NCBI GenBank assembly: GCA_007026445.1
Contig: VDMD01000002.1
Location: 2,480,001 to 2,544,000 of the forward strand
Origin: Schizophyllum amplum
Taxonomy: Eukaryota > Basidiomycota > Agaricomycetes > Agaricales > Schizophyllaceae
Length of the DNA stretch: 64,000 bases
Reading direction: 5' to 3'
In this document: positions 33,511 through 46,015 of the stretch, piece by piece
Numbering within the stretch: position 1 is the first letter of the stretch
Layout of the letters: every line of letters begins with the position of its first letter
Notes under the pieces: model-generated
Told to the model about the DNA's origin: nothing
Seen by the model: only the letters and a program-made list of their open reading frames with translations
Database searches by the model: none
Translations under genes and position numbers: made by a program

Positions 33511-35478
33511 TTACAGCTTGGCCATCAGCCCCACCCGCTCGAACAGCGCCTGCTCCTTCTTCTTGCTCTCCTGCTGTCTCTGCAGCAGCATCGGTGCCCT
33601 CTTCAGCTCATTTCTCCCTACCTGCTGCATGTGCACCTGTAGAAACAGATGGTCAGCACGACGTCGCAAGAAGCATAACATCCTAGAGACCGCCAATGGC
33701 GCCAGCGTTCATCATTACGCACCTCATCCGGCCCGTCCGCAAAACGCAGAGTGCGCAACTGCGCATACGTCTGCGCGAGCTGCTGGTCCTGCGAGATCCC
33801 CTCCGCACCGAACGCCTGCATCGCCCTGTCGACGACAGTACACGCCATTTTGGGAATGGTGAACTGGGTGGGCGAGTGTGAGTATAGTACTATAATAGCC
33901 AGCTTATGCAACTGACTTTGGCAATAGCAATCTCCTTCATGGCGCCCTTCGCTTGGTGCTTGTCAATCTTCGCGTTCGAATGAGTCAAGGTGAATGTGCG
34001 GGCAAAGAGGAAGAGTGTACCTTCAAAGCCGCAGACAGAACAAGCAGTCTGCCAGAGTCGATGTCCGCTCGCGAACGCGCAATTTCCTGCAGAATAGAGC
34101 CTGCAAGATAATCTTAAGCCTTGCAATAAGCCACGAAGTGAATTTACTGACCGTGCTCATGCAAGTGCTTTCCGAACGTCTTCTTCGTGGCATCAGTCAC
34201 GCGCATGACCATCGCGTCAAGTGCAGCCTGCGCAGCGCCAATGGAGCGCATGCAGTGGTGAATGCGGCCGGGTCTGCAAATAAGAGTCAGTTCAGCATCT
34301 CCATCCATCCACTTCTGGTAATTCACCCAAGACGGCCCTGAATAATCTGCACTTCGCGTAAGTCTGGGAAGGCTGTACAATCCCAAATTCACCCACCTCA
34401 AAGCCCTTCCCCCACCCCAGGACCAGATTCCCCAGCGGCACGCGCACATTCTCATAAATAACTTCGCAATGCCCCTCCGGCGCATCATCGTACCCAAACA
34501 CCTTCATCGGGCGCACGATCTTCACGCCCGGCGTGTCGACGGGGACGATGACAATGCTCTGCTGGTGATACGCGCTTTTGTTGTCCGGGTCAGACTTCCC
34601 GAGGACGAGGTGGAGCTTTGTGCGCGGGTCGCCAGCGCCGGAGATCCACCACTTGTGTCCGTTGATGACAATGTCGCTGCCCTCCTGGCGGATGGAGGTG
34701 CGGATGTTCGTGGCGTCGGAGGAGGCGACTGAGAGGACGGATGTCAGGATCAGTGCAGAAGACACAACCCAGTGTGTTGTGCGCACCGTATCTCTCGGTC
34801 ATGGAGAAGGCGGAGCGGATTTCGCCATTCAAGAGCGGCAGCAGCCATTTCTTTTGCTGTTCGGGAGAGCCGTAGCGAGCGAGGACCTCTGAAGACACTG
34901 TCAGCAGGATATTGCCTGACCCAAGACTTGATTTATGTACCCATGTTCCCGGTGTCCGGCGCGGCGCAGTTCAACGCCTCCGACGCGATTTGGCCGAAGC
35001 GACCCAAGATCTCAGCCATAACTGCATACTGTGCAGTGTCTCAGCTTACACTCGAGTGCAAAGTAAAAGGGCCGTACCTCCAGATTCGTCAAGGGCATCC
35101 CGAACTGGGGGTAATGCGCCTTGCTGAGGAACAAGTTCCACAGGCCGAGTTTCTTCGCCTTTGCCTTGAGCTCCTCAGTGATGGGGATGCCGCTCTTCCA
35201 GCGCAGAGCAGGCTCGTCCGGGATTTGCGCTTGCGCGACGCGCACCGCGGGACTGACCTCGTCCTGCGCGATGTGGTCAGTGAAGAGATGGAGAGGGAGA
35301 TATGCAGACGTACCTCGCAAAACTTGATGACCTTTGCGAGCGTCTCCTTCGCATAAGGGGAGAACCTGTCCTCGACCTGGGGGATTGTCAGCGCGCGAGG
35401 TAGCGAAGACAGATCTGAGCAACGCACAAGCGCCCAGGACGCTTCGGACGTATATTCGACGACAGGATGGGGAGACAT
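33511..35478 (-). CDS. Acyl-CoA dehydrogenase, ACAD10/11-like, with peroxisomal AKL end
   Basis: FAD-dependent alpha,beta-dehydrogenation of acyl-CoA. About nine exons from [20 protein letters not shown] (ATG 35476-35478). Family blocks in order: [161 protein letters not shown] and [20 protein letters not shown]. About 440 residues, without the aminoglycoside-kinase domain of animal ACAD10/11. The final residues GLMAKL end in AKL, a recognised PTS1 variant, so peroxisomal location is likely. It shares a 377-bp divergent promoter with the DUF2423 gene. Confidence 0.9.
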
Positions 35479-35855
35479 GATGTGCAAAAGGTGGTGGTAA
35501 GAGGAAAGAGATGGAGAAAAGCCTGTGAGTTGTTGGGCTGAGGCAGGAAGCGCGTCCGGTTATGCCTGAACCGGACACCGTGGTCACTTGAAGTTGTGCG
35601 GGCATGATGCGGGGTAAGGTCGGCCTAGGCGGCCCGGTCCGAATACCCGAAAATGCATCAATGTCCCACGCTTTGCGTGGGAAGAAGCGCACGGACCAGC
35701 GCCACATGCTGCCTCTTGAAAAAACTCTGATCGGCACCGCTTCTGTCACCCAGTCAGCACCTTGCTCCCAACCACCACGCACCACCGCAACCACCGCAGC
35801 AGCCACATCTGCTCACCACCACCCGACCTTACAACCACAACACAATCCACCAGCA
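35479..35855. promoter_or_regulatory. Divergent promoter, acyl-CoA dehydrogenase / DUF2423 gene
   Basis: 377 bp between two divergent starts. The plus-side end is a C- and A-rich leader (CACCACCAC-type), common in strongly expressed fungal genes. No specific motif called. Confidence 0.35.
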
Positions 35856-36585
35856 ATGGCTAAATCACTACGCTCGAAGGTCAAGCGGTCCTTCAGGAAC
35901 AAGAAGCGCGAAGAGGGCGTCTACGCAGCCACAGAGGCCGCGCGGTTGCAGCGGCTCAACAGCAAGCTGCGCAACACAATAGAACGCGACGCGGACGGCG
36001 ACGTCGAGATCGCAGACGAGGCAGACAGCAGGGCAGGGGATCTACCAGGTTGGTCCTGGTTTGCTACCTTCGGCCTGCTAGACGCGGAGGACATCTCCCT
36101 GGACGCGATGTGCGACATCCAGCCAGGGAGGCGGCGCATCGGGGGCCTCGTCTACCCCGACGAGTACGAAGCGTCAGACAAGGAGAACTTTGTCTGCGGC
36201 GATCTCTGATCTCGTTCATTCATCACCCATGTTTTGAACAAGATCACTGACACCCGCTTCTTTCGTAGCCGCGCAGAGGGGCGACGATGGCGAGAGGATA
36301 GAGGGTGGCGAGGGCGAGGACGCAGGTTCGTACAGTGTGCCATCCGCAGGCACGAGCATGCACCCATCTCGTTCCCTTGCAGCCGTAGCCAGCTCGATGG
36401 ACGTGGACTCGGCATCCAAGGCGCCGTCAACAAAACGCGTGTCGACGCACGGCCCGCGGGGATCGCGTCGGGAGGAGTGGCGGTTATCGAAGGGGATGAC
36501 AGCGCGGCCACAATCGAAGGGCCTGAACCGCCAAGGAGGAATCGCAGCACGAAACAAGCCGGGGAGGCCCAAGAGGAGACGATGA
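35856..36585 (+). CDS. DUF2423 family small basic (probably nucleolar) protein
   Basis: Starts MAKSLRSKVKRSFRNKKREE and continues GVYAATEAARLQRLNSKLRN, the conserved N-terminus of the DUF2423 family (yeast YBL028C-like, nucleolar, linked to ribosome biogenesis). A downstream exon in another frame gives the family C-terminus: STHGPRGSRREEWRLSKGMT, then GIAARNKPGRPKRRR and TGA at 36583-36585. The middle is poorly conserved and its intron edges are uncertain. The frame stays open to 36209 (through GWSWFATFGLLDAEDISLDA), and a phase-consistent acceptor lies at about 36275. The ATG at 35856 is chosen over in-frame upstream codons because it begins exactly at the conserved motif. Confidence 0.8.
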
Positions 36586-37049
36586 ACGATGTTGTATCAT
36601 GTACTATACCCTACTTTATTGCACCGGAGTGCTACTCATGGGACAATTGATGTATTCGCGACCAGCTTGTCGCTGGTCTTCTGATTCTAAGTGCCTGAAT
36701 TCGTTGTGTACACCTCAAACTAAAGAACAATAGCCGTGCAAGAAGGTTGTTGAGACGGTAGGTCAAAAGTATGGATTTCTCTTCAACGTCCAGGGCAACG
36801 CTGAAAACATGCCCCTCACCGTGCAACGTGCAGCATCGTCGGCGCGTACTGACCTGGCACTGACTCAAGCTGATTATGCAGACGCCAACGTGATCGGACC
36901 GAATGCTGCCGAGCAACTAAGCGCTTGCCGCCGACCATGACTTGCCTTGTTCTTGATTGACCTCCGCGAGCCAACGCGCCTTGCTTGCGCTTCCGTGCCG
37001 ACTACTGACCGCGACGTGAAAGCTTGCTTCGAAGTATCCACCCTCAATC
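36586..37049. other. Intergenic region
   Basis: 464 bp between two plus-strand genes. No coding exon recognised. I looked here for a mitochondrial presequence exon for the downstream reductase and found none that splices in phase. Confidence 0.4.
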
Positions 37050-38761
37050 ATGAAGCTCGCTGTCGTCGGCGGCGGTCCCTCCGCCTTCTACGTTGCGTCG
37101 CGCATGCTGCAGCTGCTCCCCCAGCAGGTAGCGCCCTCCCTGCGCATACATTTGTATGACCGCCTCTGGGCCCCGCACGGGCTTGTGCGATATGGTGTCG
37201 CGCCAGACCATCCGGAAGTCAAGGTGAGTGCGAAGGGCCTGTAGTTCTAGGTCCTGTACTTCTATCTCTGTGTCGAGTCAATCATCCGTCCCCCTTCCGT
37301 CCGCATGTCGATTTGTCCCTGCCCGCGTCTACTCACGCGTTCCCCTCCACCCATCCGCGTCCGCGTTAACTCATCCGTCAGTAGAACTGCGTACACAAGT
37401 TCGAGGAGGCCGCGAGCGATCCCCGCCTCCAGTTCTTCGGAAACGTGAACATCCGCGCATCCCCAGACACCCCCGCCCCCTTCCCCCACGCCGTCGACCT
37501 CCCCATCTCCTCCCTCTTCTCCAACTACTCCCACTTGCTATTCTCATCCGGCGCCCCCATCCCTCGCGCGCACGAGGCCCTGCCCTCCACCTCCCCCCAT
37601 ATCCTCCCCGCCCTCTCCCTCGTGCACTGGTACACCGCGCACCCTAGCCTTCCCGCCGTCCCCGACCTCAGCCAGATCTCGCACGTCACCCTCATCGGGA
37701 ACGGCAACGTCGCCATGGACATCGCGCGCATGCTCCTCTCCCCCGTCGACGCGCTCTACCCGCACGACATCCCGCTCCCTGTGCTCGCTGCGCTGCGCCG
37801 CTCCGCCGTCAAGCACGTCAGCATCGTCGCGCGTCGCGGGCCGCAAGAGGCTGCATGCACGGCGAAGGAGTTGCGCGAGCTCTTAACGCTGCCGAATGCG
37901 TCGATGCGCCCGCTTGACCCGGCGCTGTTCGATGCGACCGCAAAACCGAGCAGGCAGCAGGCGCGCATCATGCAGCTGATGCAGAAAGGCTCTGCGCAGA
38001 GCTTTGGCACCACCCCGCGCACCTGGTCCTTCGACTTTTTTCGACAGCCGGCGGGGTTGGACGAGACGCCAGGGAAGCGCCCCGAGTTGTTGCTCGAGCA
38101 CACGCGCGTGGATCCCGCCACGGGGCGCGCGGCAGGGACCGGCGAGCACAGCGCGCTGCCCACAGACCTCGTCGTCACCTCCCTCGGCTTCCGCTCGGAG
38201 GTGCTCTCGCGCCCAGCGGGCGGGCCTCTCGACGTGCTCTCCGGCGCGGTCGCGAAGCTCGGGCATTTCGACACGCTCCCAGGCGGCCGCGTGCGCGGGC
38301 TGAAGAGTGTCTACGCGTCCGGGTGGGCCGCAAACGGCGCCAAGGGCGTGCTGGCGAGCACGATGATGGACGCGTACGCGGTTGCAGCGACGCTGGTGGG
38401 AGACTACAACGCTGCGAACGCGACGCGGCAGCCGACGGGCGAGCCCGCGGATGCGGATTCAACATCGGTGGCGGGGACGCCGGAGGCGTCGGTGTCGGTG
38501 CGCGAGGGGGCGGCGCCGGAGTCAGTGCTATCGACGGGGACGCCGCCGATGGAGATTATGAACGCGTTCCCGGAGACCGATGGGCCACCGGAGGAGATTA
38601 TGGAGGCGCGAAAGGAGGGGAGGGTCCTGGGGTATGAGGAGTGGCGGCGCATCGACGAGGAGGAGAAGAGGAGAGGCAAGGTGCTTGGCTCGGAAGGCGA
38701 GAAGGAAAGAGAACGGATGAACTGGGAAGATGTGCAGTCTTTCCTGGCACAGAGGCCATGA
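37050..38761 (+). CDS. ARH1: NADPH:adrenodoxin/ferredoxin oxidoreductase (Arh1/FDXR)
   Basis: Passes electrons from NADPH through FAD to mitochondrial ferredoxin for Fe-S cluster, heme A and sterol-type reactions. Exon 1 (37050-37224) gives MKLAVVGGGPSAFYVASRML with the FAD-binding GGGPSA, then WAPHGLVRYGVAPDHPEVK. A 160-bp intron leads to exon 2: NCVHKFEEAASDPRLQFFGN, NADP-binding VTLIGNGNVAMDIARMLLSP, HVSIVARRGPQEAACTAKEL and the C-terminal GWAANGAKGVLASTMMDAYA. About 495 residues. The active domain is followed by a roughly 100-residue low-complexity segment (ADADSTSVAGTPEASVSVRE) before WEDVQSFLAQRP. Odd: the model begins at the FAD motif, with no mitochondrial presequence visible; either import is signalled internally or an upstream exon was missed. 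Confidence 0.92.
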
Positions 38762-39384
38762 TGTTCAACAGCTAGCTTCAGGTACATATTCTAATCCCAT
38801 CCACACTGCTCTCTGGCTTCTTCCCTTCGGACTACGACCCTTGATGCAATAGCACGTAAAGTACTGCATTCTTTCCCTCACAGACCGAAGGGGGACATGA
38901 GCTAGGGTGAGGTCGAGGTATATGAGGTGGTTTTAGGTCGGCCCGCATAGAGAAGGCCAGGGCAAGGCAGGCCTGAGGTAGTCCGAGGAAGACAGGCGAA
39001 CGAGATCTGGGGTTGGCGAGTGCTGCGGTGCGCCGAATTGAGCATAACCATTACGTCCTCTAGTAAGTCGTTAGCGCGCATTCTTCACGCTAAGCATGCG
39101 AATTCAGAAAGAAAACACGCGCTGGCCCTCGAATACACGGGCGCTTACTGGCCGGGAGGGGTGATCGCATGGGAAAGATAGGGGCGTGATTTCTGTATGT
39201 GGAAACCATGTTCGACTTCGATTCAATGATCAACCTCTCTCACGCCGCGGTTGTCGCGGGAGGGCGCTGCCACCGACGCTCAACTCCCTTTTTGACCCAG
39301 ACCGCGATATTAGGACCCCAGAACGGCTCAGATACCCCCATACACTTTGTTCTTGTGCGCTCGCCATAGTCGTGGAGGGGACGG
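38762..39384. other. Intergenic region
   Basis: 623 bp of 3' UTR plus promoter between plus-strand genes. An open frame runs from 39186, but its first part reads as leader without family-like sequence. Confidence 0.4.
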
Positions 39385-42300
39385 ATGTACAAGTCTTCGT
39401 CAGAGCTCGAAGGAAGCAGGTGCGTCGCTTGCCGTCTCCCGCAGTGCACAGTCTGACACTGGCCGGCAGATACGACAAGCCACTGAGATACGACAAGAAG
39501 CAGTACCTGGGGGACAGTCATGGGTCTACTCTTCCCTCAGTAGTTCGCGCGGACAAAGGCAAAGAACATGCACATTCGCACCGCCGTGCCAGTGCTCCTC
39601 TCAACAAACCACAGCGCAAGTCGCGCAGCCGGGCGCACAGCACTGCGTCTGGCGAAACGCTACTGCTGCTCCTCCGCGAGCAAGAGCGCGATGCACATAA
39701 CGCAAGGCAATTGCTGCGCTCGGCGATGGACGAGGTCGACGCGTCTGCGGCTCGGCTGGCGGATGCAGAGCGCGACCGGCGCGCCCTGGCACAGGCTCAG
39801 GTCGCCCAACAGCTGCAGGCGCAACAAGCGACGGTCCAAGCCCAGGCAGGAACGACCCGCGCCCAGCACGAGCTCCAGATGTACAAGCTGCAACTCGAGG
39901 CAGCCCAGAGCGAGATCAAACGCGCGCAGAACGTCGTCCAGATGATGCAGGACCAGCGCGACGACGCCGAGCGCGCGGCGGCCAAGGCGCGCACCGTCGC
40001 GCGTCGCCTCAAGGAGGAGCAGATCGTGGTGCGCGCGCGCGAGCAGGGGCGCATGGAGGGCTACTCGGAGGGCGTCGAGCGCGCGCGGATGCTGTCCGAA
40101 TTTGCGGAGGACGGCCGCGAGGCGATTTATTACGCGATACGGAGCGCCGGCGCGGACCCGCGGCTGCCTGGGGACGGGTCGGCGTACATCGAGGAGGAGG
40201 TCGAGGACGTGCCGTCGCGCCATACGCCCTCGCGGTCGGCGCGGTCGGCGCGTTCGTCGGCGTCAGACACGGAAGCAACACGACCCCGTGACCGAACATC
40301 GCCACGCTCGTCGAAGCCGCCCTCTGAAACGACCACCGCACGCCGCACGTCAGCCTCCGCGTCCGGGTCCTCCTCGCGCTCTAGCCGTCGGACTTCAGTC
40401 ACGTCGCCTCCACCCGTCAATTATGCCCCGCCGTCAAACCCATCATCAGCAAGCGTGCCCGTACAAGTCGTGCCACCGACGCCACCCTCGCCGCCACGAC
40501 CTGTCTACAACATGCCTGAATCGCGACCTGTCTACAACATGCCGGAGCCAATGACAATGCCAGAGCCAGACGTGCAGGAAAACGTCCCGGACGCCTTCTC
40601 CCCGCAACCCATACCCATCCCTCCGCCAAAACAGTACGCGACTCGGACGGCGGACCGCTCGCCGCGTGCGCCGTACGTCCCGCGCGACAGCGGTGTGTCA
40701 TTCCCGCAGGAAGAGGAGCCTCGTCGGCGCAGGGACTCTATGTCGTCCGCAGGCGGCTACCCCTCCGGCTCGAGGGGCCAGCTGTATTCGGCGGAGAAGC
40801 CCGCACGCGCGCGCAGGGACTCAGTGTCCACAACATCGTCGACGCCAGTCTATCAGGGCTCCTCTGACAACCGTCGTAGCCGTAAGGATTCTGCATCGAC
40901 GTCCTCGGACCGCTACGCATACGCGCAACCGCCTGTGTCCGTCATGCATGCACGCGTACCTGCCGCTGACGTCGACCCTTACGGTCTTGGCAAGCCTGAC
41001 GCTGAGCGCTCGTCCATGCGGTCGTCGCGGTCGGGCGTGACGGGCGACATCGAGTCCGAGCTGGGGCGAAATCATGCTGTGGAGGCAACCATGATGCCGT
41101 ATATGCCAATGCCGCCGCCACCTCAGTCGTACCTGCAGCGCCAGGCGGCGGAACGCCCGCCATCTGTCCCCCCACAGGGTGCGCAGGCGACCCGCGCACG
41201 ACGTGATTCGCAGTCTTCGTCGTCGAGTGCGGGGTATGGAGGGTACAGGCCGCCCTCGGTGCCGTATGGGCAGCCACCACCAATGGCTTACCAGCAACCT
41301 CCTCCGCGCTCAGCGCCGACACCGCCAGTGTATGCCCAGCAGTATGCGCAACCCCAGCAGCCTGTCTACGCGCCTACGCCACCAGCCAGTTATGCACAGC
41401 CGCAGGCCTCCGTATATGGCCAGCCACCACCTGCCACCCAGCCCGCTGCTTATGGCCGGCCTCAAGTGTCTGCTTATGGTCAGCCTCCTGCCCCTATATA
41501 TGGACGCGGAGGCAGTCACCGACGCACGCGGTCAGCTTCCGACTCGCCCTCGTCGTCGACAACGGGCTTCTCGCAGTTCGACTTGACGACCTTTCCTGCG
41601 CCGCGTGGGCCTTTGAGTGTCATACCCGAGGATGTCAATAGTCTGCGCTCGCGAAGCTACGAGAGCACTCCGCAGGAGAGCCCTCGGAATGATGTGTATG
41701 GGAGTCACGCGACGCCGCAGTGGCGTGTTCAGCCTCCGGATGAGGAGGAAGAAGAGAGCGAGGAAGAAGAGGAAGAGCGGCGCCAGAGGGCGTCCAGTCG
41801 AAGCAGTAAGAGCCCGATGTATGGCAATCGGCGGAACGTCGCGGACTGGGCGGAGACGAGCAGCGAGAGCGTGAGCTTCTTTGTTGTGTGTTTGTTGAGT
41901 TTCTGGTCCTGACAAAAGGCTGCAGACGCCGCCTGTTTCGACGCACCAGACTTCCACGCCGAGCGAGTTGCTGACGCCGGAGTATCGTCCGCGGAACCAG
42001 TCTCGCGAGGATGTGGCTGCGGACGGGCGCCGTCGGCGGGGCGACAGCGCCGATAGTCGCCGCTCGACGGACTCAAGCAGCGTCAATATCGTTATAGAGC
42101 CACCAGTGAGTATCACTGCTTGTATGTCTATCTGCCATTTGAAACCAACATCTACTACAGTCGCGGCCCACCTCCATTTCGGGCGGCGTCTCGGGCGGCA
42201 ACAGCCCCATAGACAATATCGGACTGCTGAGTCCGCATGCCATGCCCACCGCGCCTGTACTTCAGCCACAGCCGCCGGTCCAGCCGTTCATACCTGCCAT

Positions 42301-42940
42301 GCCCGTGGACTCAGAGCCAGACGACGGCCGTGGTGACCTCCCGCCGTGGATCCGACAGCAGCAGGCTGCCGCGGGGCCCGGCTCCGCAAGGCAGCAGGCT
42401 CAAGGCATCTACGGGCAGACCCGCCGCGCTCCATCAGCGCCCGAGCCCCCCGTGCCCGTTCCCGGCCCTCATAACCGGAACAACTACACGTCGAGCTCCT
42501 CGAGCGGGTCGGAGACCGACAGCACAGAAACGGAGGAAGCGCGGCGCACGTCTCGCGCGTCGCGGCCCACGACGCCTTCGTACGCCGTAGCGCCTCAGCC
42601 GCCGGGCTTCTCGTACCCCTCGCCGCTCGCGGGCCCGGGCCCGAGCTTGCCTGGTACGCCCGGTGGACAGCAGCGGCGGATGCCCAGCGTATACGCGGCG
42701 CCGGCAGCGCCTGCTATGCAGCAACACCCCGCGCAGGGGAGGAGCGGGGTGCGGCGCGCCTCGGTGTCGTATGCTACGCCCGGGAGCGCGGGGGTGCCGG
42801 TGCAGGGAACCCCTGTGATGGGGCCGCTCGACGGGGGCGGGGCGTACGGCATGGCGCGGTCGACGAGCGAGTCGGACGGGGACGTTGATCCCGCGACGAT
42901 GCGCAACACGCTGGCGAACGCGGGAAGCCGGCGTTACTGA
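39385..42940 (+). CDS. Large disordered coiled-coil protein of unknown function
   Basis: Start proposed at 39385: MYKSSSELEGS, spliced in phase (intron about 39419-39468) to RYDKPLRYDKKQYLGDSHGS. Residues about 70-260 are charged and helical (LLLLLREQERDAHNARQLLR, AQAQVAQQLQAQQATVQAQA, ELQMYKLQLEAAQSEIKRAQ, AAAKARTVARRLKEEQIVVR), a clear coiled coil. A conserved-looking end follows (YSEGVERARMLSEFAEDGRE). The remaining 700 or so residues are Ser/Pro/Arg/Tyr-rich and disordered, with short repeats (RPVYNMPE twice; repeated YGQPP and YAQPQ units) and many RRDS-type sites that could be phosphorylated. Three introns; two near the 3' end (about 41870-41925 and 42104-42160). Stop 42938-42940. About 1150 residues. 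I recognise no catalytic domain; a scaffold or polarity/cytoskeletal role is only a guess. Confidence 0.75.
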
Positions 42941-43611
42941 GCGCGCCAAAAATGCGCTCGGTGTGTATGTGCAAACAAAGCCTACGCGTTGTTTGCTTGT
43001 TTTGGACAGGACCTGCGTTCTGCTGATATGTATTCCTGGCCCTTCGAACACCTGTTTTCAATTCTTTTTTTCTGTAGGTCACTTCCTTCGCTGTAGGTCA
43101 ACTTCGCTATCACTCTACTTGGTTTCTTGTGTGTATCTATCGTTGGCGTGTAGCGGATTCTACCAGTGTTTGCTATTGCTATCGTTATTGTTCTATGTAC
43201 TGATATACTTGTCCATCTCTGTCCAGATCACCTTGTTCTATACCACCTCCATGGACGCTTTTTCAATTTGGAGATATATGCAGTACTGCGAACGACATAC
43301 GTGTGCTATGCAAGTTGATTTACCTGTCACTACATTGAATTAGCATAGATGCGGCTCTTCCTTATAGGCTCATCGAGGGCGTAAGGCGCGGCTGGCGGCG
43401 TCCGGCATATCGCCACGACGCCAGTCAGACGTTCAGGGTATGCGTCGGCTGACAAGCTCCATAGCGAAGGAACTCGTCTATTCGAACCTCGTGACCTGGC
43501 GGAGCCGCTTCTCACTTCGTCTCAACCATCATCGCGGACAGCTCAGCTGCCTGCCCTGACAGTGCGGCCGTAACGCCCAGCTTCTTGGAGGTCACCTTAC
43601 ACCTACGAACG
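42941..43611. other. Intergenic region upstream of the D-lactate dehydrogenase gene
   Basis: 671 bp of 3' UTR, T-rich sequence and promoter. A TTCGAA-containing stretch near 43480 recalls a tRNA T-loop but the stem does not pair (see rejected items). Confidence 0.4.
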
Positions 43612-46015
43612 ATGCTCAAACCACCTTTGTCGAGCTTTGCACCTCCTCGTGCAGTGTGGGGACTGCGTGCCAGTGCGCGCCCTTGTTACTGCACACGACC
43701 ACCTCTGCAGCGACGACTCAGCACCATACAACCTTCTTCAACATCTTCCTGGTCATCCCGCAGGACAGCTGCCGTCTTGCTCTCCACTGCCATAGCTAGC
43801 AGCACTCTTGGATACCTCTTTGCCAAATCTACGTCCGACTCCGACTCCGACTCGACACTGACTCCAAAGAAAACCACGGCGTCTTCGACTGGCAAACAAA
43901 GTTATGGCTCCCCCGAAGAATATAAAGAGGCCATCCAGGAGCTTCGAGTCGCATTTGGCGATGAGCTCGTTTCTACAGAGCCGGATGTGCTATTGCAGCA
44001 CGGCATGTCGCCGTACTACTACAAGCCCGGTGAGTCTCACTCAACGAGCCGTCTCCGGCCATATCGTCGGCGAGCTGAACGAGTCTTCGCCGTAGGGATA
44101 CCACACGCTGTAGTTGTGTCCCCACGTTCTACGCAGGAGGTCGTGAAGATTGTGAAGATTGCCACGAAATACCGAATGCCTATCGTGCCCTACGGAGGCG
44201 CCACGGCCATCGAGGGCCACTTCCACGGAGCGAGTACACGGCCTGCATCTCATAACCTTCGACTCGTCTGTCTGACTGCGTGTATTATGTCCTTAGACGC
44301 AACCGGCGGGTATTTGTGTCGACCTGCATCTGATGGACAAGGTGCTAGCTGTCCATGGTACATATATTTCGTGCTATCTTCGCTTGTGAGGTGTTATCTG
44401 ACATTCGTATGATATTTACAGAGGCAGATTCTGACGTCGTTTGTCAAGCTGGCGCAAAATATATGGACATCAACAACATGTTGAAAGAGAAAGGTATGAG
44501 ACTGTCTGAACGGTTACAAAGGTCGAACTGACGGAATCAGGCATCCCTCTATTCATACCAGTAAGTCTTGGGACTTCGGCCACGGGGGTTTCTGATCAAA
44601 ACGAAAACCTTACAGTTAGATCCAGGACCAGGTGCTACTCTAGGAGGTATGTTGAGCACCGGATGCTCTGGCACCAATGCCGTCCGCTATGGCACCGCAA
44701 AAGGCGAATGGTTTCTTAATGCCGTAGGTCTTGAGATAAAGCTTGTGGGTCGGCCACTGACGAAAACCGAACTTGAAGACTGTGGTTCTTCCTTCCGGCG
44801 AAGTAATCAAGACTCGACGTCGCTCGCGCAAGTCCTCCGCGGGTTTTGACTTGACGAAGCTGTTCATCGGTGCGGAGGGCACGCTTGGGATCGTCACCGA
44901 AGGTCAGTGCCACCCATCACGCGATGAGACGTTGCTGAGGTCCTTGCAGTCACTATCAGACTGGCGCCTGTCTTGCCTACCACAGTTGCAGTCGTGCATT
45001 TTCCCGGACTGCGCAATGCTACAGACGCCGTCATCGAGGCCATGAACCAAGGAGTGGGTATCCGTGAGTGCACTTGTTCCTTTCTTTCAAATCTCTCGTC
45101 ACTCATTTCCCGCCTCTAGAGTGTGTCGAGCTGCTCGACGACCTCTTCATGTACGCGATAAACAAGCACGGTGCCTCGCCGCGCAAATGGCCCGAGAAGG
45201 ACACCTTGTTCTTCAAGTTCCAAGGCCGCACGCCCGCGGCGATCCAGGACACCGCAGACGCTGTGCGCGAGGTAGTCACGAAATACGGTGGGCACGGGTT
45301 CACGCTCGCCGCAAACGCGCAGGAGGCGGACGAGATCTGGGCAGACCGGAAGAACGCGCTGTTCTCTGGTCTCGCGCTCGTACCCGGAAGCACGGGATGG
45401 AGCACGGACGTCTGGTGCGCAAGCTTTCCATGACGTTACGATTGGCCAGGCTGAATGACATATCTTGCTGGTGCAGTGTGCCCGTCTCACAGCTCTCACA
45501 GCTGATCTACGAGACGAAGGAGGATTTGGCGCAGACGGGGCTCACGGCGACCGTGATCGGTGCGTGGTACCAAAGACGAACACGCCTACAAGACTGAGCC
45601 TCATCCACGACAGGGCACGTCGGCGACGGCAACTTCCACGCCCTGATGCTCTTTCGAAACGACGACGAGCTCGCCATCGTTCAAGATGCGGTGCATAGAA
45701 TCATCAAGCGCGCCATCGCACTGGATGGGACATGTGAGTCATCCCATTCAGCCCGAGCGTGTTGGGCGGTAGCTGAGATGCGATGTAGGCACTGGCGAAC
45801 ATGGCGTTGGCACCGGGAAGCGGAAATATCTAATAGAGGAGCTTGGAGAGGGCACCGTGCGCTTGATGCAGACTATCAAGGATAGCATCGATCCGCTGAA
45901 CCTTTTCAATCCTGGAAAGGTATGCTTGCGCCATATCCTGAGTGCTAAGATTCTTGCTGAAACACTACAACAACAGCTCTACCCTGACCCACCGGCAGCG
46001 CAACCGGTACAGTAG
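43612..46015 (+). CDS. DLD1: Mitochondrial D-lactate dehydrogenase (cytochrome c), DLD1-type
   Basis: FAD enzyme oxidising D-lactate to pyruvate and reducing cytochrome c. The N-terminus [20 protein letters not shown] and further Arg/Ser-rich residues form a presequence, followed by a membrane anchor ([18 protein letters not shown]). FAD_binding_4 domain: [114 protein letters not shown] and [16 protein letters not shown]-terminal domain: [60 protein letters not shown] and [22 protein letters not shown]. About ten exons, stop 46013-46015. Odd: between EGHFHG and TQPAGICVD the only in-phase junction uses a GC donor (44230) with AG at 44295-44296. Confidence 0.93.

Noticed and set aside
35604..35855. 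84-codon upstream extension of the DUF2423 protein
   Set aside because: The conserved family N-terminus begins exactly at the ATG at 35856, and the extension is promoter/leader-like.
39186..39384. Upstream extension of the coiled-coil protein start
   Set aside because: Sequence before 39385 is not conserved-looking, and the in-phase intron after MYKSSSELEGS gives a better N-terminus.
43440..43515. Possible tRNA on the minus strand (GGTTCGAAT-like T-loop)
   Set aside because: The bases flanking the loop do not form a T stem, and no acceptor stem, A box or anticodon arm is present.
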